A stretch of 64,000 nucleotides of DNA from NCBI GenBank assembly GCA_947034895.1, contig OX344761.1, forward strand, positions 86,937,447-87,001,446, read 5' to 3'. The position numbers and the translations under genes were made by a program. This stretch comes from Rhytidiadelphus loreus (lineage: Eukaryota > Streptophyta > Bryopsida > Hypnales > Hylocomiaceae). Below, one piece after another: positions 51,418-63,002 of this stretch. The first letter of the stretch is position 1. Each line of letters starts with the position of its first letter. Under the pieces are notes generated by a model. The model saw nothing but the letters and a program-made list of their open reading frames with translations. It was not told the DNA's origin and did not search any database.

Positions 51418-52877
51418 TAAGTCTCCAATCCTCATCCCCGAACAGCTAGAGCTTGGATTTGACCACGATTGCATTTACTATCAGTTTCACATAAGAACCT
51501 GAATTTTGTAGAATCATAAATCATAATCCAAGGCTGAAGGGGCCAGTGCCGGTTCAGTTGTTCCAAATACCAAATCTAACACGCTTGTAAGTGCAGTCAA
51601 GTTGTGTCAGGTACAAAGGAGAAACTTCTTTAATCTTGTCAATTGTGTTTTTAATTTGTTTACTCTGAACACCAATTTTCTTAAATTGGAGATTTTCTAC
51701 AACGTTGGCACATTTCAATACACGTGGCTGAAATTCAATGAAATTTATATCTATCCTAGTTTTGAGTCTTGTGTAGAATGTAAGGTAGGTGGTTCAAAAT
51801 CCGCCCCTCTTCTTTGGATCGTCCTGTAGGTAGCTGTAGAATGGATGCAAGATGAACTCTGAATGGACCTCTTTGCTCTGTTAATGAATTCAAGAAGAAT
51901 TATTATTTTTATTGTAAGAGCCAATCATTGACTGTGATTTCTGCACATTTCTTTATAAGTCACAAGGGGACGGATTTTGGGACACCTGTGGTCACAAATA
52001 GGTGCCTATGACCCAGATCTTTGAAAATTTATAAGTAATTCAAAAATGCTTGGAAAAATATGAAACTACTTGTGTTGGGTTCCACATCTATTTTTCTTTC
52101 TCTGAAAAATGATCTAAAAATCATTTTGTCCCTGGAAACCAATGAAAAAGGCAAATCAGCCCTTAAAGTGATGGTTTATGAGCACACTACCTTAAGTCAC
52201 GATTTCTAGCACCTAAATCGGGGCAAATTTAGCGAAATTTACGATGTTAGCCTCCGCCCTTACTTTAGCCAATCCACAGATCCTGCCATATTATTTGCCT
52301 CTTTCTTGATACTTTGCAACAATAAAATTGAAAGTCACTTTTGTTAAATTGGAAAAATTCCACGACTTTGTGACTTTTGAGAAACTTGGCCTGAAACTCA
52401 ATCTCGCACTTTGTGTAGGTGAATGTCACAAATTTTGCCTGGCACCCTAATTCTTACCAATTTAACGATAACAAGGTGTGATGCTGTAGGTTATTGGTCA
52501 AAAACTCTTCAAGTAGAACACTGCCCTCAAACGTTAACAACACTGACTACCAACTAGATGTCTAGATTTCATGTGAGATTGATGAATGCAAATTGCTACA
52601 TCATTCAACAAAAAGACAAAATTTCTTGCTTTCTAGCAAGAAATTCACTTGTTTGAGTTGTGGTGTTGAGGTTTATTTGGTTTCTAGCTAATTCATCTTA
52701 ATTTGATGCATATATGTGTTGATAATAGAGGCGTGAGCCACAACAATTTCAGTGGAAGTCTCCGAGTGAGCTTTTGGAGTATGTTCGTCTTTGTATACTT
52801 GTGAGTATACCAAGTGCCAATAAAATGAGAAGAAGTCATTAATTCAGAAGCTCCTAGTTGTGATAGCACACTGCGGC

Positions 52878-53811
52878 TTAATCCCTAAAGTCCCAAAGGC
52901 CATTTTTCTAGTAAAAAATCACTAAAAACTGTCATTTCTACTGCTTTTGTTCAAAAAAACAAAAAAAATACTTTTTTTGGAACTGAACCATAGGATCTTT
53001 AACTTTACTTGTTTGAGATTATGTGGTAAAATTTTCATGAAGTTTGACTATACAGATTGAGAAATATGAGCATTCAAAGTTGAAAAAACAAGTTTTTTGG
53101 AACACTAGACTGCAATTTTAGACGACTTTGATTGCTATCTGTGGAAAAAATTTGTACTATGGAATTTGAATTAAAAATTTATTGTGTTGAAGAATTGAGT
53201 TGGGAGTCTAGGAAAAAAATTTCAAAAAATAACAACTTGATTTTCATACTTCAAAAAATTGTCAAGTAGACATAGGTTCAAGATTGAGAGAAAAACTAAA
53301 TTGTTAATAGCTCTTAGATGGGATCAAAATACAATAATCCCAATGGTGAGATTGCTCTAGTAAGCAAACTTCACTTTCTTTTTTTTAAATATTTGAAAAT
53401 ATTTGAAAATTGCATTCTGAAATGAGTCCTATAAGTTATTTTTCTTAAAAGTTGCTTAGATTGCCCGAAAAATAAGATTGTTCATAACTTTCACATCACT
53501 AATCAAATTGGAATGAATCAGAGCTTCAAATGTAGACAAAAACATAATCTTTGAGAGAAAAAATTTAAAAATAATTATTTTGAATTTTTGCAATAGTTTT
53601 TGTACTACCCGCCAAGTTCAATTCTAGGCTTTTTGTGGTATAACTTTTGCTTCCGAGTATTGATTAAAATAAAAATTATATTCCCACAAAGCATATCAGC
53701 TTTTCTATCTTCAAAAAAAGTTTCAAAAAATTAGGGTAAAATTTCAGCCCATAGAAACTTGCCCAAATTCCAAATTGTCCCCCGAGGGGACAATGGGACT
53801 TTAGGGGTTAA
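52878..53811. mobile_element. TTAA-flanked inverted-repeat element, 934 bp
   Basis: The left end is TTAATCCCTAAAGTCCCA (52878-52895) and the right end TGGGACTTTAGGGGTTAA (53794-53811). After TTAA, 13 of 14 bases of the inverted repeats match. The interior is AT-rich with no coding ORF. Parts resemble intron 14 of the receptor genes (10560-11100), 37200-37720 inverted and 46730-46950 inverted. It belongs to the same terminus family as the intron-1 elements. Confidence 0.7.
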
Positions 53812-54010
53812 ATTGCAACAGAGGGTCAACGATGGAAGGTCTCGTCAAATTTAGGACAATGTCATATGCATACTAGCAAGTGTCCTCTAGAAGTCTGATT
53901 CATGAGACTTCAAGTAAGTTACCTTTAGTCAAGCATTTCATGTGGCTTGGGCTCCACCTTATCTCAGCTTCGTCACTGCCCAGATAAACTTGCCCGCCTC
54001 TAGTCGATCA
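53812..54010. other. Non-coding spacer
   Basis: Nothing recognised between the TTAA-flanked element and the next MITE. Confidence 0.4.
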
Positions 54011-54229
54011 GGGTGGATTGACCCCCTCGCTCGGCCTTACGAGGGGTGCAAGTAAAAAAAATGCGCCCTATTTTGGGCCATTCTAGGGTAAACTCTTGAC
54101 CTCACCAAGCTCATTGGGGGGTCTCTGATTGCAAAAATGACTTCAAAATTTGCAAAAAAATTCATGTCCAGAAAATAAATAATTCCAGCATTTGCCCGCA
54201 GGGCCGAGCGAGGGGGTCAGTTCTCCCTG
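54011..54229 (+). mobile_element. MITE-like element, relative of 1304-1527
   Basis: Inverted ends GACCCCCTCGCTCGGCC and GGCCGAGCGAGGGGGTC match exactly, and a further GGGTGGA / TCTCCC pair extends them. It is about 219 bp and non-coding. It aligns along its length with the reverse complement of 1304-1527. These termini are better conserved than those of the other copy, so this is the better reference for the family. Confidence 0.75.
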
Positions 54230-55147
54230 GCCCCTTTGGTCCGGCTCTGGTCCTTCCCTGCCCTGCCCTCACTTCATCTTCCCAGAAACGAAGACCCACA
54301 ACTAGACCTCCAATACCTACCTTCATGCTGAGAAGCTTCACCTTCAATTAAACGGGAACTGCAAATACATGAATTGATCCTACACTTCATCTGAAGGTCT
54401 CGATAGGCTAGCTAATGTGGAGTGGTTGCAAGAAAGACCTATCATTTTTGGTAGCGTTTTGCCAAAATTGCAGTTTGTGTGTTTAGTACTATGAGTACTA
54501 ATGTGCACAAGGGAGCCCTATTTATATGAATATGGAGATCATAATGCATTTTTAGATTTCCATTAGTAGGCACATGTTCCCTTGTTGTGGGAATATACCA
54601 CAAAAATTTCAGCTCCAAATCATTAATTTTGGGTACTCCTCAGTATTAAAAAAAACCTCAACCTTAAAGTGTGACAAATTAGCAAAATTGGCTTTTAAAT
54701 ATAAATGATTTTTTTTAAATTTCTATAAAAGAAGGGATATAATTACAACTAAGTTAACCATCTCCAATAAAAATTTCAAGTTCATGGGGTTCTACTGTCA
54801 AAAGTTTTAGTAGAAAACAATTCTATTACTTTGAATGTGACTGCATGAATGAATGGTCAAGAGATTAATGAATAAGGTACATGCACCTAAGGTAGGAGGT
54901 TTACAAAGCAACTAGGCTCTAAAAGCATTCTCTAATGTTGAAGGAGGTTTATATTGCCTTTTTCAATGTATCAACTACATTTTTCAATGTGTCAAGAATG
55001 AGCATATCAAGGGGGGACATTTTTAGAACCTTCAATGATTTCAACTTCAAAACTTAAGGTCCAAAAATTATGAAATGACTTGGATTAAATGCTACTTCCA
55101 TAGTCTTTCAAGGGAATTCTTTTTTAAAGTCTCATAGGTGTCACTCC
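54230..55147. repeat. Dispersed repeat relics, no gene
   Basis: 54540-54640 is homologous to 16200-16310 and inverted to 38740-38850 (AAAATTTCAGCTCC, AAATCATTAATTTTGGGTAC). About 54730-54800 resembles 40910-40990, and about 54900-55110 resembles 36330-36540. These probably represent scattered copies of one longer, decayed transposon family. The CACTA relic starts immediately after. Confidence 0.5.
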
Positions 55148-58100
55148 CACTACAAGAAAAGGGGGGTAATTTTGACTGCAAGCAGGTGACTTCATGGTGA
55201 CTTCTTGTCCGGTTTGACTGAAAAATGACTAAGCCTTCTATAATTGCACCGAGGGAGAGCTTGGAAGATGTTCAGAGTCACTTTAAAGTCAAAATTCGTG
55301 ACTTCTGGATGATGACCTCACAGAAGGGCCTGATGACAAAAACCGTCGTGACCTAGGGCTACGAATTCTGTTTGAAGTCACTGTAGAGTCAGCAGTTACT
55401 TCTTCTGTTACTGTATGGTGACTAAAGAATGACTTTAGAGAAATTCTTTGCCCGGATTTGTTTTTTGGGGTCAGGGCAGCGCCTTGACGTGGACAGTCTC
55501 ATTTGGATTGCGGTCTAATAGTCGGATGTAGTCCACTAATGAACGACTGTAATATGACTTAGGGTTGGTTTCTTTGGAATTGCTGCTAAGAAGGGTACAA
55601 CGGTCAGGCTTCTGCAGATGTGGACTTCGGATATTTTAGGTTTACTTCGGCAAAGAATGCCTTATACTGACATGAGGCTTCTGTGCTCTCCCCTTTGGAC
55701 TACAGAGGCAATAATTACTAAAAATACTGAGAAACTTTCAATGTAAATTTGAATACCATAGTTTTAGGGTCAGTGGCGGTTTAGGGCAAATCAAGCCAAC
55801 GTGCACTGCACATTCATCACAATGATTCCTGCAACTAGGCATACACATATGCGTTTGAAGCACATACATGGAACCTTCTAACACTAATATGCTTCATGAG
55901 CTAATAAGTTCTCTTCCTCCGTCAAGTCGGTGGCTCCAACTAGATCAACTGCCTCTGAAACATTGGGAAATGTGTTGGGAGCTCTAAGCCCTGTACTCTC
56001 TACTCTAGTGGAGATGAATGCATCCACTGTGTCCACAACTTCCCGTCTCACTCTGGCCTCTTTTTGTAAGACTACTTTCCAACCAGGTCTACCTTCAACG
56101 TCTGAAAAGAAAACTTGCGTTGCTTGGCTCGGAAAAATGAAGGGCTCCAACATGCGAGGTAGAGTGTGTCGAAAATTGACCAACAAGAAGCTGAACTCGT
56201 CCCATGTATACGTGGGATTACCTCGAGTGTCTTCGGTTTTCACCCAGTCGCAACGCAGTAAGATGATGCGCGTACTCAATGTACCATAATCCACCTCCAA
56301 TATATCCTTTAGTATTCCCACGTAGTTCACTGTTGATTCATCTCCATTCTCTGACGAATGCTGGAAAACGGAAGCGACGCCACTGTTGTAGGTCAACAAG
56401 TGCCTGGTGTGCTCATCTTCCACACGGAAATGATTACCAAATGCAAGGACACGTTTGCAGCGAATAGCCCTCTGTGCTGGCTTCTTACTCAGCAAGAACC
56501 GGTCCATGTTTGTGGGGTCACTTAAGTCTACATCAGCATTCTGCAACCTCTGCTGAATCCACGATGACATTTCTAGGGTGCCCGGATTTTCAACTAATTC
56601 AGTCCTCCACTCCCTGCGGACACCAGAACAGTACGATTCTCATTCATATGGGACGAATGGCATGAAAAATTAGAAATTCATGCCTGTGTTGCTTTTTGAA
56701 CCTCCGAAACTCCAACAAACACATTCAAAGAAGGTGACTTCATGGTCACTTAAGTGAGTCACATTTCAGTCATTTTTTAGTTTCACGGCATATTTTGACT
56801 TCTATATGACTTGAAGACATCTTACACATGACTTCCGAATCCTCCTTCACTATAGATATTTGAGCAAAACGGTGCAAGTGGAAAAGAATGGCATCATAGT
56901 CACGGGTGACTGGCTTTACTTACGCCACAAGATCCTCCATAGCAGTTGAATTTGACAAGACGTACTGGTGGGCTATGTCTCGCATCTCTGGAGTCATTAC
57001 ATATGGCCTTCCACCCCCCTGCAAGACTTCCTCAGCATCTCCTATTTCTTCGTCCTCATCCACACTCGTCTTGTAGTGCCCTCAAAACCTTGGAAGTATT
57101 CCGTTATAAATCCGATGCACTCGTCCTGCAAATAACCTTCCGCCATGCACGCCTCTGGACGGGCCATGTTCCGCACATATCCCTTCAATACTTTCATGTA
57201 ACGTTCCACTGGGTACATCCACCTCGCAGTTACTGGACCGCACAAGTCGAGCTCCTTTGCCAAATGATATGGAAGATGCGTCATCACGTCAAAAAACGAT
57301 GGGGGAAACTCAATCTCCAACAACGCCATGGTTTCGGCCACATCTGCTTCCAATGAGGGAAAGTCCAAGGGGTTGTAAGCCTTTGTGCATAGACGTCGAA
57401 ATACCTTGCAGATGCGCTGGACCGCCATACGAGGACCAGGTTCCATCAACCCTCGAACAGCAAGTGGCATGATTTGCTACATTAGAATGTGGTAATCATG
57501 GAACTTCAACCCCCCAAAGTTTTTTTTCCGAATGCTCCTCTTCAAGTCAGACGAATATCCACTAGGCACCTTCAAAGACTCAATGCATTTTGCAAACTTG
57601 TCAAACTCCTCTTCTGTTAACACGTATGAGGCACGCGGCTTTACCATCTTTCCTGGCTTCCAGGGATGGGGAGTGAGCCACAAGTGCCTCCGAATGTTCC
57701 GCCTCTGCAAATCCCGCCTCACCTTTACAGTATCCTTCTTCCCTGTTATTGTTTTCAATATATTCTTAGCTAGGTTCAATTCACAATGCATTACGTCCAA
57801 AGTGTTCCGAATCAGAAGCAACTGCCACCACACACATGCCATGCCAAACTTCTTGTTAGTTTATGTTTAGACAGTCACCGATATGTCATATAGTAGTCAT
57901 TCCCAATGACTTAGATTTCTGTTTGACTAAACCGTGACTTACAAAATTCTCTTCCGTGACTTCAGAAGACCGCAAAGACGGGGTGTAAGTCAAATGTAAG
58001 TCACATTACAGTCGCTTACGAGGCACGAGCCCAACCTTTGTTAATGCCCACGGTCACTTACCTTCCAATATGGCAAGCGGTAAAGAATGCTTAGACGCTT

Positions 58101-60400
58101 TACGCCATGGATTTTTGAAGGGTCCCGTACAGCACCGTCCCTGTATCCAGCAGCCTTCCATGCCTCATATTCTTCAGTGTGCCTTATTTGGTCCTCAAAT
58201 GTCACTGTGCGTGGCTTCTGACGGTTTTCCATGTTTCCGGTGAAGTGGTCCTTCATTCCCTCCGACCTGTAGGGATGACCTTCAGGGAGCCAACGACGAG
58301 TCCCACCAAATGTACATTTACCAAGCTCAGTAGAATGCTCCGCTCCTAAATCATCACCACACCACGGACACGCTGCAAAGCCTTGGTGGGAGAAACCTCC
58401 TACAGTGCCGTAGCCCGGAAAATCATGCATGGTCCACAACAACATGGCTCTCAATGAAAAAACCTTTGATCCCACTTCCTGTGTGACATCGTATGCTGGA
58501 ACCCCATTCCATAACTGAAGCAACTCTTCTACAAGAGGCTCTAAGTATACATCAAAGGCATCCGATGTCATAGATTCCTTCCCTGGAATCAGAAGAGACA
58601 ACATAATGAAGAACTTTTTCGTACTCAACCATGGAGGTAGGTTATAATTTAAGAGCATAACCGGCCAAGTTGACCATGATGACCTACTCTGCTTGTATGG
58701 ATTCACTCCGTCTGCAGCCAACGCAAAGTGAACATTTCGAGGCTCTGTAGCAAAAGAAGGGTCCACATTCTCCTCAAAGTGATGCCACGCTCTTCAGTCA
58801 CACGGGTGCCTGACTAGGCCATCTCCTCCAGGTTGGTTGCTACAGTTTGCTGCGTGCCACACCATGAGTTTGGATATGCTTGGATTCCGGAACATTCGTT
58901 GTAGTCGTGGAATGATTGGAAAATGACGGAGCACCTTCACTGGAAAACAACGCCTAGCTTCATCTCTGTATCGGCGACCACCACATTTAGGACAACAGAG
59001 AGCGTTAGAATAGGGTCCCCGGAAGAGAACACAGCCGCGCTCGCATGCGTGGATGATGGTGTACGTCAACCCCAACTTACTTGTCAAAGTCTTCGCCCCA
59101 TAGTGACTTTTTGGCAAACTATTGTTTTTCGGTAGTACGTGAGAATGCAATAAACTAAAGAGTTCATTGGCACATTGGTTGCTGATGCCGTGCACGGTAC
59201 ACAGATTCATCAACAACACCGTTGCTGCAAGTTGGCTGCATCGTGCTCCATTGTAAAGCGGCTGCAAAGACTCGTCCATCACCGTCGCATCGAAATGGAC
59301 ATCAGCATTGTCCGTGCAGGCTTCCACGTCTGGAGGATGTTGGTCGTCACCTCGGTCGTCATGAGGTTCCTGCTCTTGCGCTTCATCCCCATTGCCGACT
59401 TCCATGAATTCTTCATGGATGGAGTCTGCTGTTTCAAAAGCGGCTGCAACTTCTTCTTGGATTCTCTCCGGGGAAAACATGTCCTCCTCCGGTGGTAGGA
59501 AGGCTTGATTGAGCATTCCACGAGTATGGACTGTGCTGTCCACGGGCGGAGGCGCATCTGCATGGGTAACCGGGCCCCAAAATTGCTCCTCCCACTCCTC
59601 GTCTGAAGAATCTCTAGCACCGGGACCTCTCCAAGTCCTTGAATTAGGGTGTCTGCCATTGCGGATGAGGTGCTCCCTGACATTGGGTATATTGAGTCTC
59701 TTATGCCCCCGGCAGTTGGTGCATGGGCAATGCAATTTCTTAACGTTGCACTCTCGGGCCCTTTGCAACTCTTTGCTCCACAGACGGTCGTCTCGGAGTT
59801 CCCGTCGTCTTCTATCGTCCAGTGGGAGTCTTTTGGGTATCATTGTCTATAAGTGTACAAAGACCCCCACTGTCAAGAACTATTGTACATGCCTTAGTAA
59901 CTATGCAGCAAAGCTGACGTTCCTTCTTCATGAAAGGCGAACTTCTAATTGACTCTTTCATGTCTCCCCTGTGACTAGACCGTCTGCAAAATGACTTAAT
60001 CATGTCTTGAATGACTAAGAAGTGACTAAAAATGGATGTGACTAGACTAAAGACTTACTGGTTAATGACATATATGTGACTAGACTAAAGACTTGAATGA
60101 CTAAAATATGAATTCTGTCAAGTGGTTGCAAATAATGCACATGAAGGCGGTTGCAAAAGATTTGGCAGAGCTCTAGTCACGCCTGACTATTTCAAAACTG
60201 CGCACATCCAAAAATAATGGGCCACAATGACAGAAATGGGGATTCATCTTCAGAAAGCCAAGGTCCCAACCAAAATAAAGATAGTAAAATTAGCTAAAAA
60301 ATTAAAATATAAGTGAGAAATATAAGTTCTTACTTGAAAATGACTAAGTAATGACTAGGGGGAGACTTGTGCATGACTTTGAGACCCTATTCACGGATGC
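55148..60400 (-). mobile_element. CACTA (En/Spm-type) element relic with Tnp2 gene
   Basis: The plus-strand left terminus CACTACAAGAAAA (55148-55160) is the classic CACTA end. It is followed by many short subterminal repeats containing GTGACTT, TGACTAA and GGTGACTTC (dense to about 55560 and again at 57880-58010 and 59950-60390). A Tnp2-type transposase gene lies on the minus strand. The matching right terminus TTTTCTTGTAGTG was not found up to position 64000. The right boundary is therefore set only by the last dense TGACTAA/TGACTAG repeats near 60390. The element looks dead. Confidence 0.75.
55884..59843 (-). pseudogene. Tnp2-family CACTA transposase, disrupted
   Basis: In transcription order: 59843-58062 holds a Cys-rich N-terminal region (HCPCTNC), then a Tnp2/Transposase_21 core (HFALAADGVNPY, ACPWCGDD, LPYWK). 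A GTAAGT intron follows to 57832. From 57831 comes LLLIRNTLDVMHCELN and a DUF4218-like region (MPLAVRG, LPYHLAKELDLCGPV, MYPVERYMKVLKGYVRN) to about 56924. A second intron follows, then 56613-55884 is DUF4216-like (YVGILKDILEVDY, FILLVNF-type core). Both introns keep phase. Three defects show it is dead: an in-frame TGA at 58794-58796, an in-frame TAG just before QIMPLAV (57477-57479), and a frameshift near 57065, after which VDEDEEIGDAEEVL continues in another frame. The family normally excises and integrates CACTA elements. Confidence 0.88.
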
Positions 60401-60961
60401 TGCAGCTGTTGTCTTCCAGCCGAATTCTGTCTGCTCTAGTTAGGGTGCACCTGCACAGACACAGTGAGTCGGATGTCACCATTGCCACCGGCCACCAATA
60501 ATTTCCTAAACCCGAGATTGCACTCCACCAAATCAGGAGGAGATTGCTCGGAATCCAAAATCAATCGAACAAGATCAAACAAGACTGCATGTTTTGGAAT
60601 GGAGTTGGCTGTGATTAGTACCTGCGATTGCGAAAATTAATGTCCAGCCGCCTTCCATTTTGCTGACCTAACCAATGGGTTGGCCTCCATCTTCCACCTT
60701 CAGCACTCAATGTTTGGAAGGCGGACTTTCTTTCCATCACTCCGCTGCAATTGAATACTGTGCAAACGAGAAACTCAATCTCCTTGCGGTTCTCGGAAGA
60801 GCACCCCTGCCAAGAAGTGAACGTCAAATTGTGTTTCAATTCTGAGAGAGGCGACGTCTGTTTGGTGAACGTTGCTTTAGGCTTGTTATTGTGAGGAAGA
60901 ACCAACTTTCGAGTCCTAGAAATCAGGTTGGAGGTGGAGCAGATTTAGAAACCCCAGTTCC
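60401..60961. other. Spacer, possible shared 5' region
   Basis: More GC-rich than the AT-rich intergenic parts. A 96-codon minus-strand ORF (60905-60615) has no recognisable domain. It lies between the Tnp2 start and the candidate exon at 60962, and so may hold promoter sequence, but no motif decides this. Confidence 0.3.
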
Positions 60962-61068
60962 ATGGATAGCCCGCCGGCAGAGAAGTCCGAATATGAGATG
61001 CTCCGCGATCGCAATGTAGCTGAGGTCCGCAAGAAGGCTGCTGCTTGCGAGGCCGCAGCCCAAGAATG
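60962..61068 (+). CDS. Candidate first exon of an unidentified gene (partial)
   Basis: The plus-strand ATG at 60962 opens a 35-codon charged reading frame (MDSPPAEKSEYEMLRDRNVA, then Ala/Glu/Lys-rich), ending at a good donor TG|GTGAGAGC. The ExxYExLRxxNxAE pattern resembles the N-terminus of several plant nuclear proteins that start with a short helical YExLRxxNI motif, but this is recollection of a pattern, not a family assignment. Exon 2 could not be placed: joining to the first downstream TTTTCAG (61264) gives a stop within a few codons. It may be a gene fragment carried by a transposon. Confidence 0.3.
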
Positions 61069-62088
61069 GTGAGAGCGTTTTTCCAGTGGTTGCATCGTTC
61101 TTTTCTCACCCGCACTCTGCACTCGAGCATGGCCCCCCCTCCAAATAAGTGCCTTAGGGTTTAGTGGAGCCGAGTGCTCCTAGCTTCTTCTTATCATTGC
61201 GTTCAGAGAAGATGGACCTTTTTCTAAGAGGCGATTGAGTCATACTGTACACTTTTGTTTTCAGCGCCGCCTCCTCACAGTCACGTTAGAGTCCCAAAGA
61301 AGACGTTGACAAGTCACGGGGAAGACCTTCATAAAGGTTAGGGCCACATGGGAGGACTTACAAGAGGGTTTCAGTGCGGCGGGTTCCTTCTTTGCACAAA
61401 TTCTGGCGCAATGAAGTCACCGGAAGTACTGCCCTTGTTTGGCAGCCCATTGTTGTCTTTTTTTGTCACATTTGCAGTGTTTTCTGAGAGTGGTGAGAGC
61501 GTGCGCTTCAAAATGTGTTGCTGATGACTGTGTTTGGCGGCGCAGGGAGGACGACCGTGCACGCCATGTCGTGTAGAGAGAGTTTGCCTCGAGAAATCAC
61601 GAGGATTCTGGCTGCGACTAGAAATGGCTCGGGAATGAAATAAATTGTAACTTGTCGAATCTTCAAATCTTTGAGTCTTCAAATCTTCAAACTGCTACTC
61701 GTTGTCCTATCCTGTTGTGTTTCTAAATAGGCCAAGGGTTAAGGTAGGGTGATAAGAAACCACGGGCTTCGGACGTGTAAAACGGGACGGCCAGACCACG
61801 AGCTGAGCCGTCCGAGGGATTGGATCCTAAATTTCAAACCCACGATGACCAGCAAACTTGCCTCACCAGTGGGAACAACATAAAAGTCTCGACCATGTGG
61901 GCAATTAACCCCACTTCGTCGCATCCACAACACCAAATGAGGCTAGTATTGGTGTGAACCAAACTGCCCGCAACAATAAAATGAAATTTACAAAGCCACA
62001 AGCCACACACACACAAACACACAAGTCTTCCAACTCCTTCAACTCCAACTCCCAAGCTGATCTTTGGATAAGTGTCTTTGTTGATCTA
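61069..62088. other. Non-coding stretch, nothing assigned
   Basis: Mixed composition, with short ORFs on both strands and none recognisable. The first CACACACACAAACACAC-type simple repeat is at about 62005-62022. Confidence 0.35.
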
Positions 62089-62630
62089 TAACTCCAAATG
62101 AACTAAATGATAGCTTTTCGGAAAGCTAAAACAATCATCTCCTTCTCCTCCAAATTTCATACAATTCTAAGACTCTGTCCAACCTTTATGGCCATCCAAA
62201 GTTTCGGCCTTGAGAAGGGAAAGGCAGCAGACCTTCCTTCACTTCCACACTCACAACTTTCTCATACAAACTCCAAACAGAACGAATGATAGCTTCATGA
62301 AAAGCTAACACAATTTCCTACACTCCCTCCAAATTTCATGGCAAAACAAGAACCTGTACGTCTTTTATGGTCGGTCGAAGTCTCTGCCTCTTAATTTTAA
62401 AGGCAACAAACCTCCCTCCACTCAAACTAGCACAACTTTTGTTTCACAACTCCAAATCAAGCAAGTGAGATCAATTTGAAAACTACACACCATAATACAC
62501 AACACCTCCAAATTTCATTTCAAAATCCTCCAAATTCACAACACAATGGGCCCTCAAACATTCGGGCCTTCCTAAACTCACAACGGGAGAGAAGATGAAT
62601 AGTGTTCCCTTTTTTCTCCACCTTATCTCT
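62089..62630. repeat. Tandem repeat, three diverged units of about 180 bp
   Basis: Units start at about 62089, 62268 and 62448 with ACTCCAAAT/C plus AATGATAGCTT- or GAGATCAATTT-like words. Each continues with CTCCAAATTTCAT about 50-70 bp later and a Pu/Py-rich CCTCC/CTTCC part at the end. Spacing is 179 and 180 bp. Such arrays are common inside LTRs of plant retrotransposons, but no LTR pair is visible. The third unit is the least conserved. Confidence 0.6.
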
Positions 62631-63002
62631 ACTCTAACCACACAAACAAGTGGGGTCAGCCCCTAACTCACTCCCAAAGCTCTCACATCAATAATTGAGC
62701 CCTTATTTGACCCCACAACTATCTCTTTATCTTTATCTTAGAAAGAAAATTCACTTCAAGTTCACCTAGAAGGAAAACTATTTCATTAATTCCTTTCTAT
62801 CTTTTCTTTCTCTATTTTCAACACTCAAAATGAAATCTACAAACAACTAACATAAAATAAATGTCTTCTCAAAGGTAAAAAAACTAAAGTCTTCAAAGAA
62901 ACTTCACTCCATCTTCAAGAACTTGAGAATTCGCTTGATGGTAGTAGCAACAAACTCAACACGATCCGCCTTTGTCAAGGGATTGACCGGCCCCTCTAAC
63001 CA
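62631..63002. other. AT-rich spacer
   Basis: No feature recognised. The minus-strand frame of the following ORF continues past its stop into about 62910 (ADRVEFVATTIKRILKF), suggesting that the coding relic extends here. Confidence 0.35.

Larger units (their letters stand above)
43907..52800 (+). pseudogene. Decayed 5' part of a third receptor-kinase copy
   Basis: The leader GGTGGAGATGGAGAGTCG precedes an exon-1 homologue. The ATG at 43934 is followed four codons later by TGA (43946-43948), where copies 1 and 2 have CGA; a CGG of the parent also reads TAG. The exon-2 homologue starts at 44843 with its acceptor changed from CAG to TAA, and is split by the CACTA element before ending at 48525. 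Exon 3 (49072-49193) has an extra T near 49141, a frameshift, and its donor is split by the 49198-51417 insertion. Exons 4 (51512-51586), 5 (52490-52572) and 6 (52729-52800) are recognisable, with stops in exons 4 and 5. No exon 7-20 homologue follows. It is a non-coding relic. Confidence 0.8.

Noticed and set aside
54162..54347. Minus-strand ORF with Gly/Arg-rich sequence
   Set aside because: It overlaps the right end of the MITE at 54011-54229 and has no recognisable domain.
55148..57075. 57063-57075 as the missing CACTA right end
   Set aside because: CTTGTAGTG there is inside the Tnp2 coding sequence (near the frameshift) and lacks subterminal repeats and a matching duplication.
59175..59952. 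Plus-strand ORFs over the Tnp2 5' half
   Set aside because: They are antisense shadows of the minus-strand transposase, whose frame matches a known family.
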